Below, piece after piece: positions 17,000 through 26,669 of a stretch of 40,430 bases of DNA (position 1 is the first letter of the stretch; each line of letters starts with the position of its first letter). A model generated the notes under the pieces. The model did not search any database. It was not told the origin of the DNA and saw only the letters and a program-made list of their open reading frames with translations. Made by a program: the position numbers and the translations under genes. The stretch is from assembly GCA_046704385.1 (NCBI GenBank), contig JBJKSB010000083.1, positions 1-40,430 on the forward strand, given 5' to 3'. This DNA comes from GH45 sp046704385. GTDB taxonomy: Bacteria > Bacteroidota > Bacteroidia > Bacteroidales > SZUA-534.

Positions 17000-17126
17000 G
17001 ATAATTTTAAATAGGTTTTCAGTCGAACAAAAATATAAGTAGAAAAGCAGAGTAAATTTTATATATTTGGGCTAAGTTCAGCATCGGCCAAGACAAATCG
17101 CCAGATTGTCTTGGCCTTTCTGTTTT
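17000..17126 (+). ncRNA. Candidate small RNA ending in a strong intrinsic terminator
   Basis: The strongest hairpin in the window closes this segment: GGCCAAGACAA (17086-17096) pairs over 11 bp with TTGTCTTGGCC (17106-17116) around a 9-base loop, followed by TTTCTGTTTT. The T-rich tail is on the plus strand only, so it ends a rightward transcript, yet no rightward gene lies between here and the siaC terminator 500 bp upstream. With a start near 17000 (after TAAATTTG at 16986) the RNA would be about 125 nt. I see no open reading frame of note in it and do not recognise a known RNA family. Confidence 0.45.
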
Positions 17127-17186
17127 ATAGAAATTGATTAAAGTTACACATCATAATATTAGTTTTAAAGAAATTACCCTACTCCA

Positions 17187-17642
17187 TCAGTGAATGATGA
17201 AATTTACCCTGGTACTATCAGATTGGATGGGTATTATAGCACAATTGAATGATGTAACCAGAATTTCACAATCTCCGGTTGTTTCTCTTGTAATCTCATA
17301 ATCGTACCGGTTTTGTGTACTGTTATAGTAAACTTTTCGTGTATAGGTAACCTGGCAACCCGCTGAGGAAGTATAAATTCCGGTAAAGAAATTTTTTGTA
17401 AAATCTATATCTGGTAAATATACACTATCGCAAGATGGATAAAAATGGCGTCGGATTTCATCCTCAAAGTAAAGATAATCATCATTATTGGTAATTATTA
17501 AACTCTGATCGGCCAGTGAATTTACAGAAAAACAGTCGTCGAGTTCAAAAAAGGTAGTGTCCAGTAAGGTTCGATTATCATCTTTTTTACAGGAAACCAG
17601 TATTAAAAACAAATATGGAATAAGAATTGTATATTTTTTCAT
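17187..17642 (-). CDS. Small lipoprotein of unknown function
   Basis: This 151-aa protein begins with a lipoprotein signal (MKKYTILIPYLFLILVSC, lipobox LVSC, acylated Cys18) followed by a charged KKDD linker, as usual for Bacteroidota envelope lipoproteins. The mature domain is Asp/Tyr-rich with four further Cys residues (DCF, SCDS, GCQ, DCE plus NCA near the end) that might form disulfides. I do not recognise a family. It lies 50 bp downstream of the large T9SS-exported protein on the same strand and is probably co-transcribed with it. Confidence 0.7.
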   Translation of the reverse strand: MKKYTILIPYLFLILVSCKKDDNRTLLDTTFFELDDCFSVNSLADQSLIITNNDDYLYFEDEIRRHFYPSCDSVYLPDIDFTKNFFTGIYTSSAGCQVTYTRKVYYNSTQNRYDYEITRETTGDCEILVTSFNCAIIPIQSDSTRVNFIIH

Positions 17643-17692
17643 CGAAAAATTTTAACCAAATTACTTAACAATTTTAAATTATCATAGCAACT

Positions 17693-20251
17693 CTATTTTT
17701 TTATAACTTTTTTAGTAACTACATGGTTACCATTTTGGTACTGAATGTAGTAAATTCCACTTTCAAACTCTGCCAGGTTAAGAATTAATTTATTTTGATG
17801 GGTAATTAATGTCTGGAAAACTTTTTCGCCGGTTATATTGAAAATGGATATTTCACCTGATGATTTATCATCCATAAAATTGAAAACTATTTTGCTGCTA
17901 AATGGATTAGGGTATATGGAAAAATAGCCGGAGTAATTATTTTTAATTCCAACAACTGATTTCACTTCAATTCGTATGGTGGTATCCTCAGAATCATCTA
18001 AACCATCATTTACTTTTACATTGACATTTAGTTCGCCAATAAAGTCGGTTGCAGGTGTTATTGCAGTATCTTGATGAGAATAGTTTTCACCATCCAGAAC
18101 CACCAGGCCAAAATCGGCAGGAAAAGTATTGTCAGGATCTTCAACTGTAAAATAATCAAGACTTAACTTTTTTGTTGTGTTTTCTGGGGTTGTTAGCGTA
18201 TCTGTAACAGATGTTATAACCGGGATATCATTTACTGAGTTAATTGTAATATCAAAAATATAGCTTTCACTATTGTCGATACTGTCTGAAACTGTTGACG
18301 ACACCTGGACTGTCCCGTTGAAATTTAGTTCAGGTACAAGCTTTAAACCTTCTAACGTGTAATTTTCCATGGCTTCTAATTGCATGCTAAAATCGTCGGG
18401 GAAAACATTATCCGGATCCTCAACAACCAGGTCAGTTAACTTTATATCCAGTGGATTATCTTCATCAACTGATAATGGGTTTACAAGTCCTTTAATAACA
18501 GGTTTATCATTTACCGGGTTAATATTAAGCGTAAATTGATTCTTGGCTAAATAATTCTCAGCTGCACCATCGTCTGCTGAGAAATAAAAATCCTGGTTGC
18601 CATTTAAATTTAATTTTGAGCTGATTTTTAATATTCCTGTTGTATCGAAGCTATAGTTAACAAGTTCACCGGAAACAGAATCTAATTTGTAGGAAACCTT
18701 TTGATTTATTTCTTTAGCGGGTACTTTATTCAAAGCAAAGCTATAGGTTAATGTATCCTGAAAATCTTCATCAATATTGCTGTTTCCATTTACTGAAAAA
18801 TCAGGAGGACAATTATAATATGGATTAAAGCGGGTTATCAGAATATCTGATTTTCCAGTACCAACCAGGGTGTCAAGCTGATTTTCACCCGATCGGATTA
18901 TGGTTGTATCTTTAACAGTACCAACCATGTAGGTTCTTCCATCATCGTCAGATTTCAGATCATAGGGGAATCCTCCGGTTCCATAAACCTGGTTAGCCCA
19001 GATAAATTTACCTTGTTCAGTAAAACAACCGAGGAAAAAGTTTGCAACTACAAAACCCTCGCCACCAACTGGATAAAGAGTGGTTTCATTTCGTTCATCT
19101 TTGCCCAAAGTAATTGTGTCGTCAAATGTAGCGGTTAAGTAAAAATGATTTTTTTTGTCAGCTGCCAGGTTCAATCCCTGTTCATATCCATCAGAGTAAA
19201 TACCTTTAACCCAATTGGCATATCCGTCAGCATCGAATGAGGCAACATAAATATTACTATTATTATTGCTACTGTTATTTATCAATGGGATATAACTTTC
19301 TCTGGAATAAAAATTCATATTTCTATTAAACCGACCAGTAATTAAAATATTTTTATTTAACACTGTAGTTGATAAAATATCAGTTCCGCATTTCCTTGTA
19401 AACACCCAACTCCCGTCTGAATTAAACCTGGTTAAACCTCCATATTGGTAGTCAGTAAAAGTTGTGTCAGGAGAATCATAATCACCTACACGTAAAGTAC
19501 CTGAATAATCCCCAATATGATAAAATGAATTATCATCAATCTGAACAAGTCCTACAGAGTAATCAATTGTTTCACTTCCAATTTCGGTTCCCCATAAGAA
19601 TTCTCCATCTTTAGAGAATTTAGTAATAAAAATATCTGCCTGTCCATTTGAAATAAGCTTTTTTTCATTGGGTTGACCTTTTCCTAAAATTACGGTATCT
19701 TCAAAAGTGCCGGCGAAGTAAATGTTTTCGTCCTTATCAATTAAAACATTGCTTCCGAAATCTTGTTGTGGCCCTCCTATTGTAGTTGACCAAATATATT
19801 GCCCCGCACTATTATATTTAATTATAAATGCAGTAAAGGCTTCGCCAGTAAGAGAAACGTCAGTTCCATATATTTTTGCTTCGTTTGAAAAAAAGCCGAC
19901 CAAATAAATATTTCCGCCTTTGGTAATTTTTACTTCGTTAGGAGTCAAGCCATTATATTTGTTTCCCAGTTCATTCACCCATAAAAGTGTTCCATATTTT
20001 GAATATTTTGCCAGAAAAGCTATACCATTAACTAATGCGGTTTCATTTGTTTGACCTTTGCCAAAAACAATGGAACTTGAACCTCGCCCGGCAACATAAA
20101 TATTACTATCAGCATCAAAAGCGACAGTTGTAGCCCGATCATCGTCATCATAAATGGAATTTGTTCCTTCAACGATTTTGAGATTGTTGGTTTGGGATGA
20201 TACAGCCAGTGTTGCAAGTAAAATCACCTGCAACAAAAGAGTTTTTTTCAT
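17693..20251 (-). CDS. Secreted SBBP-repeat and cadherin-like protein with T9SS sorting domain
   Basis: This 852-aa exported protein has a signal peptide (MKKTLLLQVILLATLAVSSQ) and a long N-terminal region (about residues 25-470) of repeated blades such as GTLLWVNELG, GQYIWSTTIGG and GEFLWGTEIG. This is the SBBP type of beta-propeller. Cadherin-like/tandem repeats with the hallmarks PVNDKPVI, SVNDIPVI and VEDPDN follow (about 490-760). The last about 80 residues are a type A T9SS sorting domain: YFSIYPNPFSSKIVFNF, an ISIFNITGEKVF strand, LNLAEFESGIYYI and a terminal VTKKVIKK. It should cross the outer membrane by the T9SS and be surface-anchored or released; porQ and porE genes in this window belong to that system. 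Substrate or partner is unknown; adhesion is one possibility. Confidence 0.85.
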   Translation of the reverse strand: MKKTLLLQVILLATLAVSSQTNNLKIVEGTNSIYDDDDRATTVAFDADSNIYVAGRGSSSIVFGKGQTNETALVNGIAFLAKYSKYGTLLWVNELGNKYNGLTPNEVKITKGGNIYLVGFFSNEAKIYGTDVSLTGEAFTAFIIKYNSAGQYIWSTTIGGPQQDFGSNVLIDKDENIYFAGTFEDTVILGKGQPNEKKLISNGQADIFITKFSKDGEFLWGTEIGSETIDYSVGLVQIDDNSFYHIGDYSGTLRVGDYDSPDTTFTDYQYGGLTRFNSDGSWVFTRKCGTDILSTTVLNKNILITGRFNRNMNFYSRESYIPLINNSSNNNSNIYVASFDADGYANWVKGIYSDGYEQGLNLAADKKNHFYLTATFDDTITLGKDERNETTLYPVGGEGFVVANFFLGCFTEQGKFIWANQVYGTGGFPYDLKSDDDGRTYMVGTVKDTTIIRSGENQLDTLVGTGKSDILITRFNPYYNCPPDFSVNGNSNIDEDFQDTLTYSFALNKVPAKEINQKVSYKLDSVSGELVNYSFDTTGILKISSKLNLNGNQDFYFSADDGAAENYLAKNQFTLNINPVNDKPVIKGLVNPLSVDEDNPLDIKLTDLVVEDPDNVFPDDFSMQLEAMENYTLEGLKLVPELNFNGTVQVSSTVSDSIDNSESYIFDITINSVNDIPVITSVTDTLTTPENTTKKLSLDYFTVEDPDNTFPADFGLVVLDGENYSHQDTAITPATDFIGELNVNVKVNDGLDDSEDTTIRIEVKSVVGIKNNYSGYFSIYPNPFSSKIVFNFMDDKSSGEISIFNITGEKVFQTLITHQNKLILNLAEFESGIYYIQYQNGNHVVTKKVIKK

Positions 20252-20364
20252 TTCTTAGGTTTTAGTAATTTTCCCTAAAAATAGAAATTAAATTGGCAAA
20301 TGAAAGAGTCGCTGATGGTTGAGTAGTAATTTTATTTAGCCAGAACTAATTAGCATATTATACC

Positions 20365-20372
20365 TAAATTTG
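20365..20372 (+). promoter_or_regulatory. Putative -7 element for the hydroxyacid dehydrogenase gene
   Basis: TAAATTTG matches TAnnTTTG and lies 28 bp before the ATG at 20401. No clear -33 element. Confidence 0.4.
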
Positions 20373-20400
20373 CCGGCATTGAATTATTAAAAGGTTATAT

Positions 20401-21357
20401 ATGAAAGCTAAAATTCTTGTAACACAATATATTCCCATGGAAGGGTTAAAGGAACTTTTTGAAAATTATAATGTTATTATGCCCGGCGAAAGTGGTTTTA
20501 CTTACGAGGAGCAGTTGGAATTGATTACCGATGTCGAAATTTTGTTATCTCTTTTTAATGCACTGGTGGATAGAAAATTATTGCAGGCGGCCAAAAACCT
20601 AAAAATGATTTCAAATTTCGGTGTAGGATTTAATAATATTGATATTGAATATGCCAGACAACGAGGTATTGTAGTAACCAATACTCCCGATCCGGTAACA
20701 TTACCTACTGCTGAACACACCATGGGCTTAATGTTATCGCTCATCAGGCGAATAACAGAGATGGACCAAAAATTACGTCAAAATAAAGTTTCAGACTGGA
20801 AGGTGATGAGTAACCTGGGAAATACCTTAAATGGAAAAACGCTAGGCATAATTGGTATGGGTAAAATCGGACAGGCCACCTCAAAAATGGCCAGGGCTTT
20901 TGGCATGTCAGTAATTTACTACAGCCGTAATAAAATTAATGCCGAAATAGAGCAAAAACTTGATACTCATTGGGTTCCACTTGATAATCTTCTTAATGAT
21001 AGTGATGTTATTTCGCTGCATATACCTTTAAATGAGAACACAAAATATATAATTGGGAAAAACGAATTGGCAAAAATGAAGCCCACCGCATTTTTAATTA
21101 ATACAGCCAGGGGACCGGTAATTAATGAAAACGAATTGGTTGAAGCACTGAAAATAAAGGAAATTGCCGGTGCTGCACTTGATGTTTTTGAAGAAGAGCC
21201 TCAGATACATCCCGAACTATTAAAAATGGAAAATGTGGTGCTTACCCCACATATTGGCACGGGAACCATTGAAACAAGAATTGCTACAGCTAAGCAGGCA
21301 TCAGATAATATTATTGCATTTTTAAAAGGGAAGGAAATTATAAACAGGGTAGTTTAG
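20401..21357 (+). CDS. D-isomer-specific 2-hydroxyacid dehydrogenase
   Basis: This 318-aa NAD(P)-dependent enzyme interconverts a 2-hydroxyacid and a 2-ketoacid. The Rossmann motif is LGIIGMGKIGQATSKMA (GxGxxG, about residues 145-160). The catalytic Arg is in NTARGPVINENEL, the Glu in LDVFEEEP, and the His in LTPHIGTGT. Its length and the N-terminal FGVGFNNIDIEYA segment favour the glyoxylate/hydroxypyruvate reductase or gluconate 2-dehydrogenase-like group over SerA (no ACT domain), but the substrate is not decided. Its TAG stop at 21355-21357 overlaps the convergent TAA stop of the sensor kinase at 21354-21356. Confidence 0.88.
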   Translation: MKAKILVTQYIPMEGLKELFENYNVIMPGESGFTYEEQLELITDVEILLSLFNALVDRKLLQAAKNLKMISNFGVGFNNIDIEYARQRGIVVTNTPDPVTLPTAEHTMGLMLSLIRRITEMDQKLRQNKVSDWKVMSNLGNTLNGKTLGIIGMGKIGQATSKMARAFGMSVIYYSRNKINAEIEQKLDTHWVPLDNLLNDSDVISLHIPLNENTKYIIGKNELAKMKPTAFLINTARGPVINENELVEALKIKEIAGAALDVFEEEPQIHPELLKMENVVLTPHIGTGTIETRIATAKQASDNIIAFLKGKEIINRVV

Positions 21358-23261
21358 TTTTTTTTGTGAGTAGGGAGTGTAATTATTACGGTAGTTCCCT
21401 TATTTACTTCCGATTTATATCCTAATGTCCCGTTATGCTCTTTTACAATACTTAAGGCAATTGATAAACCAAGTCCGGTTCCCTTTCCGGGATCCTTGGT
21501 TGTGAAAAACGGATCAGTGATTTTGGTGAGCAATTCTTTGGGTATGCCGCACCCGGAATCAGTAACGAGTACTTTAATTTTATTATATTCTATTTTTGTT
21601 GCTATTGAAATGGTTCCGGTATCTTCAATTGCTTGTTCTGCATTGGTTAAAATGTTCAGGAACAACTGATGAAGTTTTCCATCGTTGCCTAAAATATTAT
21701 AGGGCTCCTCAGTATATTTTTTTTCAATGGTAATTCGGTGTTTAATCTGGTGGTTGATCATTATCAGACAATTATCAATAATTTCGTGTAATTTACATTT
21801 CTCAGTAAAATTCTCAGTGCTTCGGCTAAAATGATTCAGGCTTTGAATAATTTTTACTGACCTTACAATTCCAATATTGATCATTTCAAGCAGAGGGGCA
21901 ATCTGGGGTAAATGTTCTTTTAAATTGTCGGTAAGGTATAGTTCAATAGCCGTTTTACCTCCCTGGATAAAATTAAGTGGGTTGTTTATTTCATGGGCAA
22001 TTCCCGAGGTAAGTATACCAACCGAAGCCATTTTTTCTGATTGTATAAGTTGTGCCTGGGCCTCCTTAAGTTTTTCAATGGTATCTTCAAGTACCTTGGT
22101 TTGTTTATAAAGATTATCGTTGGTTATCTGCAATTGTTCATTGAGTTGCATTAGCTCCTCTTCGCTGGCTGCCAACTCGTCATTTTTATCCTGTAAAATT
22201 ACATTCAGCTTTTGTCTTGATTTGGAATTCCTGTGCAGGATGAATACTATAAATAAAATTAGTATAATAATAAGAAATAATGAATAAAGGAATAGTTTTT
22301 GAATACTAAGTTTACCTTCAAGAATTCTCAACTCTTTTTCCTGTAATTTAATCTGTTCCAGACCTTTCTGTAATTCCTGCTTCTGTTGGTTAAGAATTTG
22401 CTTACCATTTAAAAGTTCATTTTTCTGCAAAATTACCAACGAGTCCTGTTCCTTAAATTTTATTGATTGCTGTCGCAGCTGTTTCTCTTTTATTTCTATT
22501 TTTTGATTTTGGGCGGCGATTTCTGCTGACAATTTTGATAAGTTTTTTTCCTGAGCATTAATCTTACCCAATTGATTTTTTAAATGAATTTCCTGGTTTT
22601 GAATCTCTTCCTTTTGTTTGTTTATTCTTGAAAGCTGATCGTCAATAAGTGTTTGTTGGCTGTTAATTTTTTCGGCCTGCTTTTTCACCACCTGGCGTTC
22701 ATCATCAAGTTCTTTCTCCTTAAGTTTATATAAATTCCTGACATCGAGTTCGGTGCCGCCCAATACCAATAATCGTGGCAAAACCGTTAAGTTATTATCC
22801 TCAATGTTTTTTTTATTTACCTCAAAACTTATACTTTCTTGTGCCACCTCAATAAAGTTGATCATTACATAAATTGGGTTTTTTATATTGTCGGTTACAA
22901 GCAGAATATTTGAACCCATGGTTTGGTAAAAAATATTTTTTAATTCGCTGTTATATTGGGCTGGCAAATATAACAATTGAATATTATGATTTAGAATCTC
23001 ATCGATATTTTGATATAAGTATACTTGAATAGGCTTATGGTATAATTGTCTGTCTTTTTCAATTTGCTTCAGGGAGGCGTACATATTTGTATCACTTTTG
23101 TAAATTCCAATCCTGAAGTAATCATGAATTGAAGAATCAGGCCATTGTATATTCTCGGCAAATCTGAATATATAAGCTGCTTTAACTTCGTAATCTTTAT
23201 AAGCCTGAGCTTTTGCAAAACCGGAAAAAATTAGCATTAATACTAAAAGGAGTATTTTCAT
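21354..23261 (-). CDS. YfiR-domain (DUF4154) sensor histidine kinase with long coiled coil
   Basis: I take ATG 23261 as the start because it gives a normal signal peptide (MKILLLVLMLIFSGFAKAQ); a GTG seven codons upstream would place a polar segment before it. The 635-aa protein has a periplasmic YfiR/DUF4154 domain (about 20-165; YEVKAAYIFRFAENIQWP opening, LLVLGGTELD near its end). About 160 residues of Gln/Lys/Glu-rich coiled coil follow, then one membrane helix (about 335-358), another coiled coil and a full kinase core. His423 lies in SGIAHEINNPLNFI, the N box is NILTNAEQAI, and the G boxes are DSGCGIP and GKGTGLGLSI. In Pseudomonas, YfiR is a periplasmic repressor of the cyclase YfiN; here the domain is fused to a kinase. 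No response regulator is adjacent. Confidence 0.87.
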   Translation of the reverse strand: MKILLLVLMLIFSGFAKAQAYKDYEVKAAYIFRFAENIQWPDSSIHDYFRIGIYKSDTNMYASLKQIEKDRQLYHKPIQVYLYQNIDEILNHNIQLLYLPAQYNSELKNIFYQTMGSNILLVTDNIKNPIYVMINFIEVAQESISFEVNKKNIEDNNLTVLPRLLVLGGTELDVRNLYKLKEKELDDERQVVKKQAEKINSQQTLIDDQLSRINKQKEEIQNQEIHLKNQLGKINAQEKNLSKLSAEIAAQNQKIEIKEKQLRQQSIKFKEQDSLVILQKNELLNGKQILNQQKQELQKGLEQIKLQEKELRILEGKLSIQKLFLYSLFLIIILILFIVFILHRNSKSRQKLNVILQDKNDELAASEEELMQLNEQLQITNDNLYKQTKVLEDTIEKLKEAQAQLIQSEKMASVGILTSGIAHEINNPLNFIQGGKTAIELYLTDNLKEHLPQIAPLLEMINIGIVRSVKIIQSLNHFSRSTENFTEKCKLHEIIDNCLIMINHQIKHRITIEKKYTEEPYNILGNDGKLHQLFLNILTNAEQAIEDTGTISIATKIEYNKIKVLVTDSGCGIPKELLTKITDPFFTTKDPGKGTGLGLSIALSIVKEHNGTLGYKSEVNKGTTVIITLPTHKKN

Positions 23262-23506
23262 ATGTGGGTTTGCACTATTCACAGGTTACAATTTAGGGCC
23301 AGCATTTAATAAATTTAACTCTATTTCGGTTAAATTTTTATGATTTGTTTATTTTATATTATGATTAACAAACTTTTTTGCTAAAAGTTAAATTCAGGTA
23401 ATAACATATTATAAAAAAAGCTTGGTATAAATTGAAATATTTCAAAAAACCAGTTTGACTAAAATTGGGAAGGCATATCCACACCGGAGGAGAATCAGAG
23501 TGGAAA

Positions 23507-25981
23507 TTAAAATGGATCTACATCAATAATAATTTGAGTGGTCTTAAATTCTTTTTGCGCATTTACGCGCATAACACATTCTTCAATTTTATTTTTTATA
23601 CTGGTTACATTTGGCCCTTTTCCAATTTTAATTAAAATATTCATCAGAAAAAAGTTTTGAATACGCATAATTACAGGTGTGGTTGGACCGAGAATTTTAC
23701 ATGATTCAACAGATTTTAACTTATTGGCCAGCAAATAACTCACCTTATTTAAAGTGTTTTTATCCTTGTGTTTCAGAGTAAGCTTTATTAATCGACTGAA
23801 AGGCGGATACAAGAATTGCTTTCTCTCATTCAGTTGATGCAAATACATTTGTTCATAATTATTATGAACTACCTGATTAATTATAATATTGTCAGGATCA
23901 TAGGTTTGAATGATAACTTTTCCCTGCTTATTCTTTCTTCCGGCCCGGCCGCTTACCTGCGCCATTAATTGAAAACTTCGTTCGTAAGCTCTAAAGTCGG
24001 GAAAGCGTAACATGTTGTCGGCGCTTAATATACCTACCAGGCTAACATGGTCAAAATCGAGACCTTTTGATACCATTTGAGTTCCAATTAAAATATCGAT
24101 TTTTCGCTGTTCAAAATCATTCAGTATCACTTCGTGGCCATATTTGGTGCGGGTTGAATCCAGATCGAGCCGGCCAACTTTTGCACCGGGAAAAATAATC
24201 GCTATTTCGTCTTCCACTTTTTCAGTGCCAAAACCTTTGGTTTCCATATGCGGATGGTTGCAGTGATTGCATCGGTAAACCCCTTCAATACTGTATCCAC
24301 AATAGTGGCATACCAATTTATTGATTCCTTTGTGGTAAGTCAGGCTAACATCACAAAATTTACAGGTCGGAACCCAGCCGCAGCTTCCGCATTCGAGATA
24401 GGGACTAAAACCACGGCGGTTTTGAAAAAGGATGACCTGTTCATGATTATTCAGGGCCTCGTCAATATTATCAACAAGCATTTTGGTAAAATGCGATTGC
24501 ATCTCCTTTTTCTTATAGGCTTTTTTAACATCGGCCAGCATAATTTTGGGAAGCTTAATTTCCTGATGTCGCTGCATTAATTCTACCAGACCATAACGTC
24601 CTGTTTTTGCATTATAATAACTTTCAAGCGAAGGAGTGGCCGTACCCAGCAATACTTTGGCACTAAAAATTTTTGCCAGCACTACCGATAAGTCTCTTGC
24701 ACTATATCGTGGTGACGGATCGAATTGTTTATAAGTTGTTTCGTGCTCTTCATCCACAATTATCAAACCCAGATTCTGAAAGGGAAGAAAAATTGAGGAG
24801 CGCACACCCAATATTACCTTGTATGAGTCGCTTTTGTTGTGCTTTAGGTTTTCCCAAATTTCTACACGTTCAGCATCAGAAAATTTTGAATGGTAAATTC
24901 CCACTTTATTGCCAAAAACCGACTGAAGGCGCTGTACTATTTGTGAGGTTAAAGCTATTTCGGGCAACAGATATAATACTTGCTTATTTTCCTTAATGGC
25001 CTCATCAATCAGATGAATGTACAATTCGGTTTTACCGCTTGAGGTCACGCCGTGCAACAAAACCACATCTTTCACTGAAAATAAATGTTGAATTTCGGAG
25101 AGTGCGCGTAACTGATTCTGATTTAGTTCTTTTTTTGAAGTTGAAATCTCTGCTTTTTGATTTATTCTGGAAATCTCTGCTTCTTTTTCAATAAGAATAT
25201 TCCGGGTTTCAAGTGCTTTTATTATGGCAGATGAAACACCTGTTTTTTCAATTAATTTCTGCTTTAAAATCTGCTTCCCGGCCAGGGCATTTTCAATGCC
25301 GAGTAAATTTATAAACTGCGAAAACAGTTCAGCTTGTTTACGGGCTTTCGACAGTTCGCTTTTGATCAGGTCCAACTGAACAATGGTTTCAATTTGCTCT
25401 GAAAGTTTGATGTATTTGGCAAATTTAGGCTTGTATTTGTCTTTAACTTCTTCCTCAACTTTAATTGCATTTTCAGCTAATAATTCCTTAATAAGCGGGA
25501 ACGGGTTTTTTACTTTCAGGATGGTTGAAAGATCGTTTACGGTTAAAGAATTCTGCTGTCTGAGTATTTGTAATACAAGATCCTGTTTGTCGGTAAGTGG
25601 TGCGTCCGTAATAAAACTTTGATCGGGTAAAATCCGGGTTTCACTGTCGAGGCGCAATCCTGACGGAAGGGCAGCTTTATAAAAATCGCCTATGCTGCAC
25701 ATATAATAATCGGCTGCCCATTCCCAAAGCCTGATTTGGTATTTGTTTACCGATGGCTGAGTATCCAGAATTTCAAGAACTGGTTTGGTATCATAATCGG
25801 AAGGCTTTTGGTCATGAATTTTAAAAATTATTGCTGTATAAATTTTCTTTGCACCAAACTGTACCAAAACCCTTTTACCTACCTCCGGATTATTGACCAG
25901 GTTTTGGGGCACCGCATAAGTAAAAAAGCCTCTTACAGGAAGAGGCATTATTACATCGATAAATACAATTGAATCAGGCAC
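23507..25981 (-). CDS. priA: Primosomal protein N' (replication restart helicase PriA)
   Basis: This 824-aa 3'-5' DNA helicase reloads the replisome at stalled forks. The N-terminal fork-binding domain (about 1-110) opens with VFIDVIMPLPVRGFFTY. The helicase core has Walker A GVTSSGKTE, Walker B DEEH, a GTATPS motif and the C-terminal QMVSKGLDF and SGRAGR motifs. The Cys-rich zinc module between lobes has the expected paired CxxC motifs (CGSC, CKFC, CHYC, CNHC). Length fits Bacteroidota PriA. It is followed downstream only by a gene-free gap of 224 bp and preceded by a small TPR-like gene on the same strand 44 bp upstream. Confidence 0.95.
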   Translation of the reverse strand: MPDSIVFIDVIMPLPVRGFFTYAVPQNLVNNPEVGKRVLVQFGAKKIYTAIIFKIHDQKPSDYDTKPVLEILDTQPSVNKYQIRLWEWAADYYMCSIGDFYKAALPSGLRLDSETRILPDQSFITDAPLTDKQDLVLQILRQQNSLTVNDLSTILKVKNPFPLIKELLAENAIKVEEEVKDKYKPKFAKYIKLSEQIETIVQLDLIKSELSKARKQAELFSQFINLLGIENALAGKQILKQKLIEKTGVSSAIIKALETRNILIEKEAEISRINQKAEISTSKKELNQNQLRALSEIQHLFSVKDVVLLHGVTSSGKTELYIHLIDEAIKENKQVLYLLPEIALTSQIVQRLQSVFGNKVGIYHSKFSDAERVEIWENLKHNKSDSYKVILGVRSSIFLPFQNLGLIIVDEEHETTYKQFDPSPRYSARDLSVVLAKIFSAKVLLGTATPSLESYYNAKTGRYGLVELMQRHQEIKLPKIMLADVKKAYKKKEMQSHFTKMLVDNIDEALNNHEQVILFQNRRGFSPYLECGSCGWVPTCKFCDVSLTYHKGINKLVCHYCGYSIEGVYRCNHCNHPHMETKGFGTEKVEDEIAIIFPGAKVGRLDLDSTRTKYGHEVILNDFEQRKIDILIGTQMVSKGLDFDHVSLVGILSADNMLRFPDFRAYERSFQLMAQVSGRAGRKNKQGKVIIQTYDPDNIIINQVVHNNYEQMYLHQLNERKQFLYPPFSRLIKLTLKHKDKNTLNKVSYLLANKLKSVESCKILGPTTPVIMRIQNFFLMNILIKIGKGPNVTSIKNKIEECVMRVNAQKEFKTTQIIIDVDPF

Positions 25982-26025
25982 CTATTGATTTTTTTATTTG
26001 GAAATTTGGAGTTTTAAAAGCCTGC

Positions 26026-26466
26026 TTAGTCTTCATCCAACAGCTTTTTACCATCCTGCTTTAATTCTTTGGCTTTATCAAAATCATCCACATACGATTT
26101 TGCCTTATTTCTTTTTGGTATCAACTCGTCGCGTTGTTTTTCAAGATATTTTTTCTGACTTTTTTTCGAAGTGGCTGCAATTCCACTTTCCAGTGTTTTA
26201 ATTGCTTTGTCAAGATATTCGTATGCCGTGCGATAATTTGGTGGTTTGCGCATATTCATTTCAATATCTGCAATGCTAGTCATACTTGGTACGTGGTCAA
26301 CACTTCGCAAAACCTCCTTATAGGCTGCTACGGCTTCGTTGAGTTTTTCCTTCGATTTAAGATGTTCGGCTTCCTTATAAACTTTTTCAACATCTTTGGG
26401 TAATTCCTGGGCGAATAATAATCCGCCAAAGGTTAAACTTATTAATAAAACGGCCAGCTTTTTCAT
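26026..26466 (-). CDS. Small exported TPR-like protein
   Basis: This 146-aa protein has a signal peptide (MKKLAVLLISLTFGGLLFAQ) and an all-helical, Lys/Glu-rich mature chain. One TPR-like unit is visible (KLNEAVAAYKEVLRS) and a second diverged one (YRTAYEYLDKAIKTLE). No catalytic motif is seen and no family name is recognised. It lies upstream of priA on the same strand, so some co-transcription is possible, but there is no functional reason for a link. Confidence 0.65.
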   Translation of the reverse strand: MKKLAVLLISLTFGGLLFAQELPKDVEKVYKEAEHLKSKEKLNEAVAAYKEVLRSVDHVPSMTSIADIEMNMRKPPNYRTAYEYLDKAIKTLESGIAATSKKSQKKYLEKQRDELIPKRNKAKSYVDDFDKAKELKQDGKKLLDED

Positions 26467-26633
26467 TGGTTTTAGTTTTAAAATTTAATTTCTAAAATTA
26501 CGTAATTGATATTATTCAACAAACAATATAACGATGTAAAAAAATTAAAATATGTTGCTTTAAGCCTGTAAATTATTTTAAAATTTTAACATAATGAGTT
26601 TGTGTATTATTTTTTACCGTTTATCAAATGCTG

Positions 26634-26664
26634 TTTGCATGTAGGTTAAAAGCGGTTATATTTG
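26634..26664 (+). promoter_or_regulatory. Near-perfect Bacteroidota promoter in the gap before porE
   Basis: TTTG (26634-26637), a 19-bp spacer and TATATTTG (26657-26664) fit the consensus at both elements. Transcription would begin about 26670, some 270 bases before porE. Confidence 0.65.
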
Positions 26665-26669
26665 CGCTT

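Noticed and set aside
24248..24580. 110-codon plus-strand frame
   Set aside because: Antisense to the zinc-binding region of priA; codons reflect the complementary strand.
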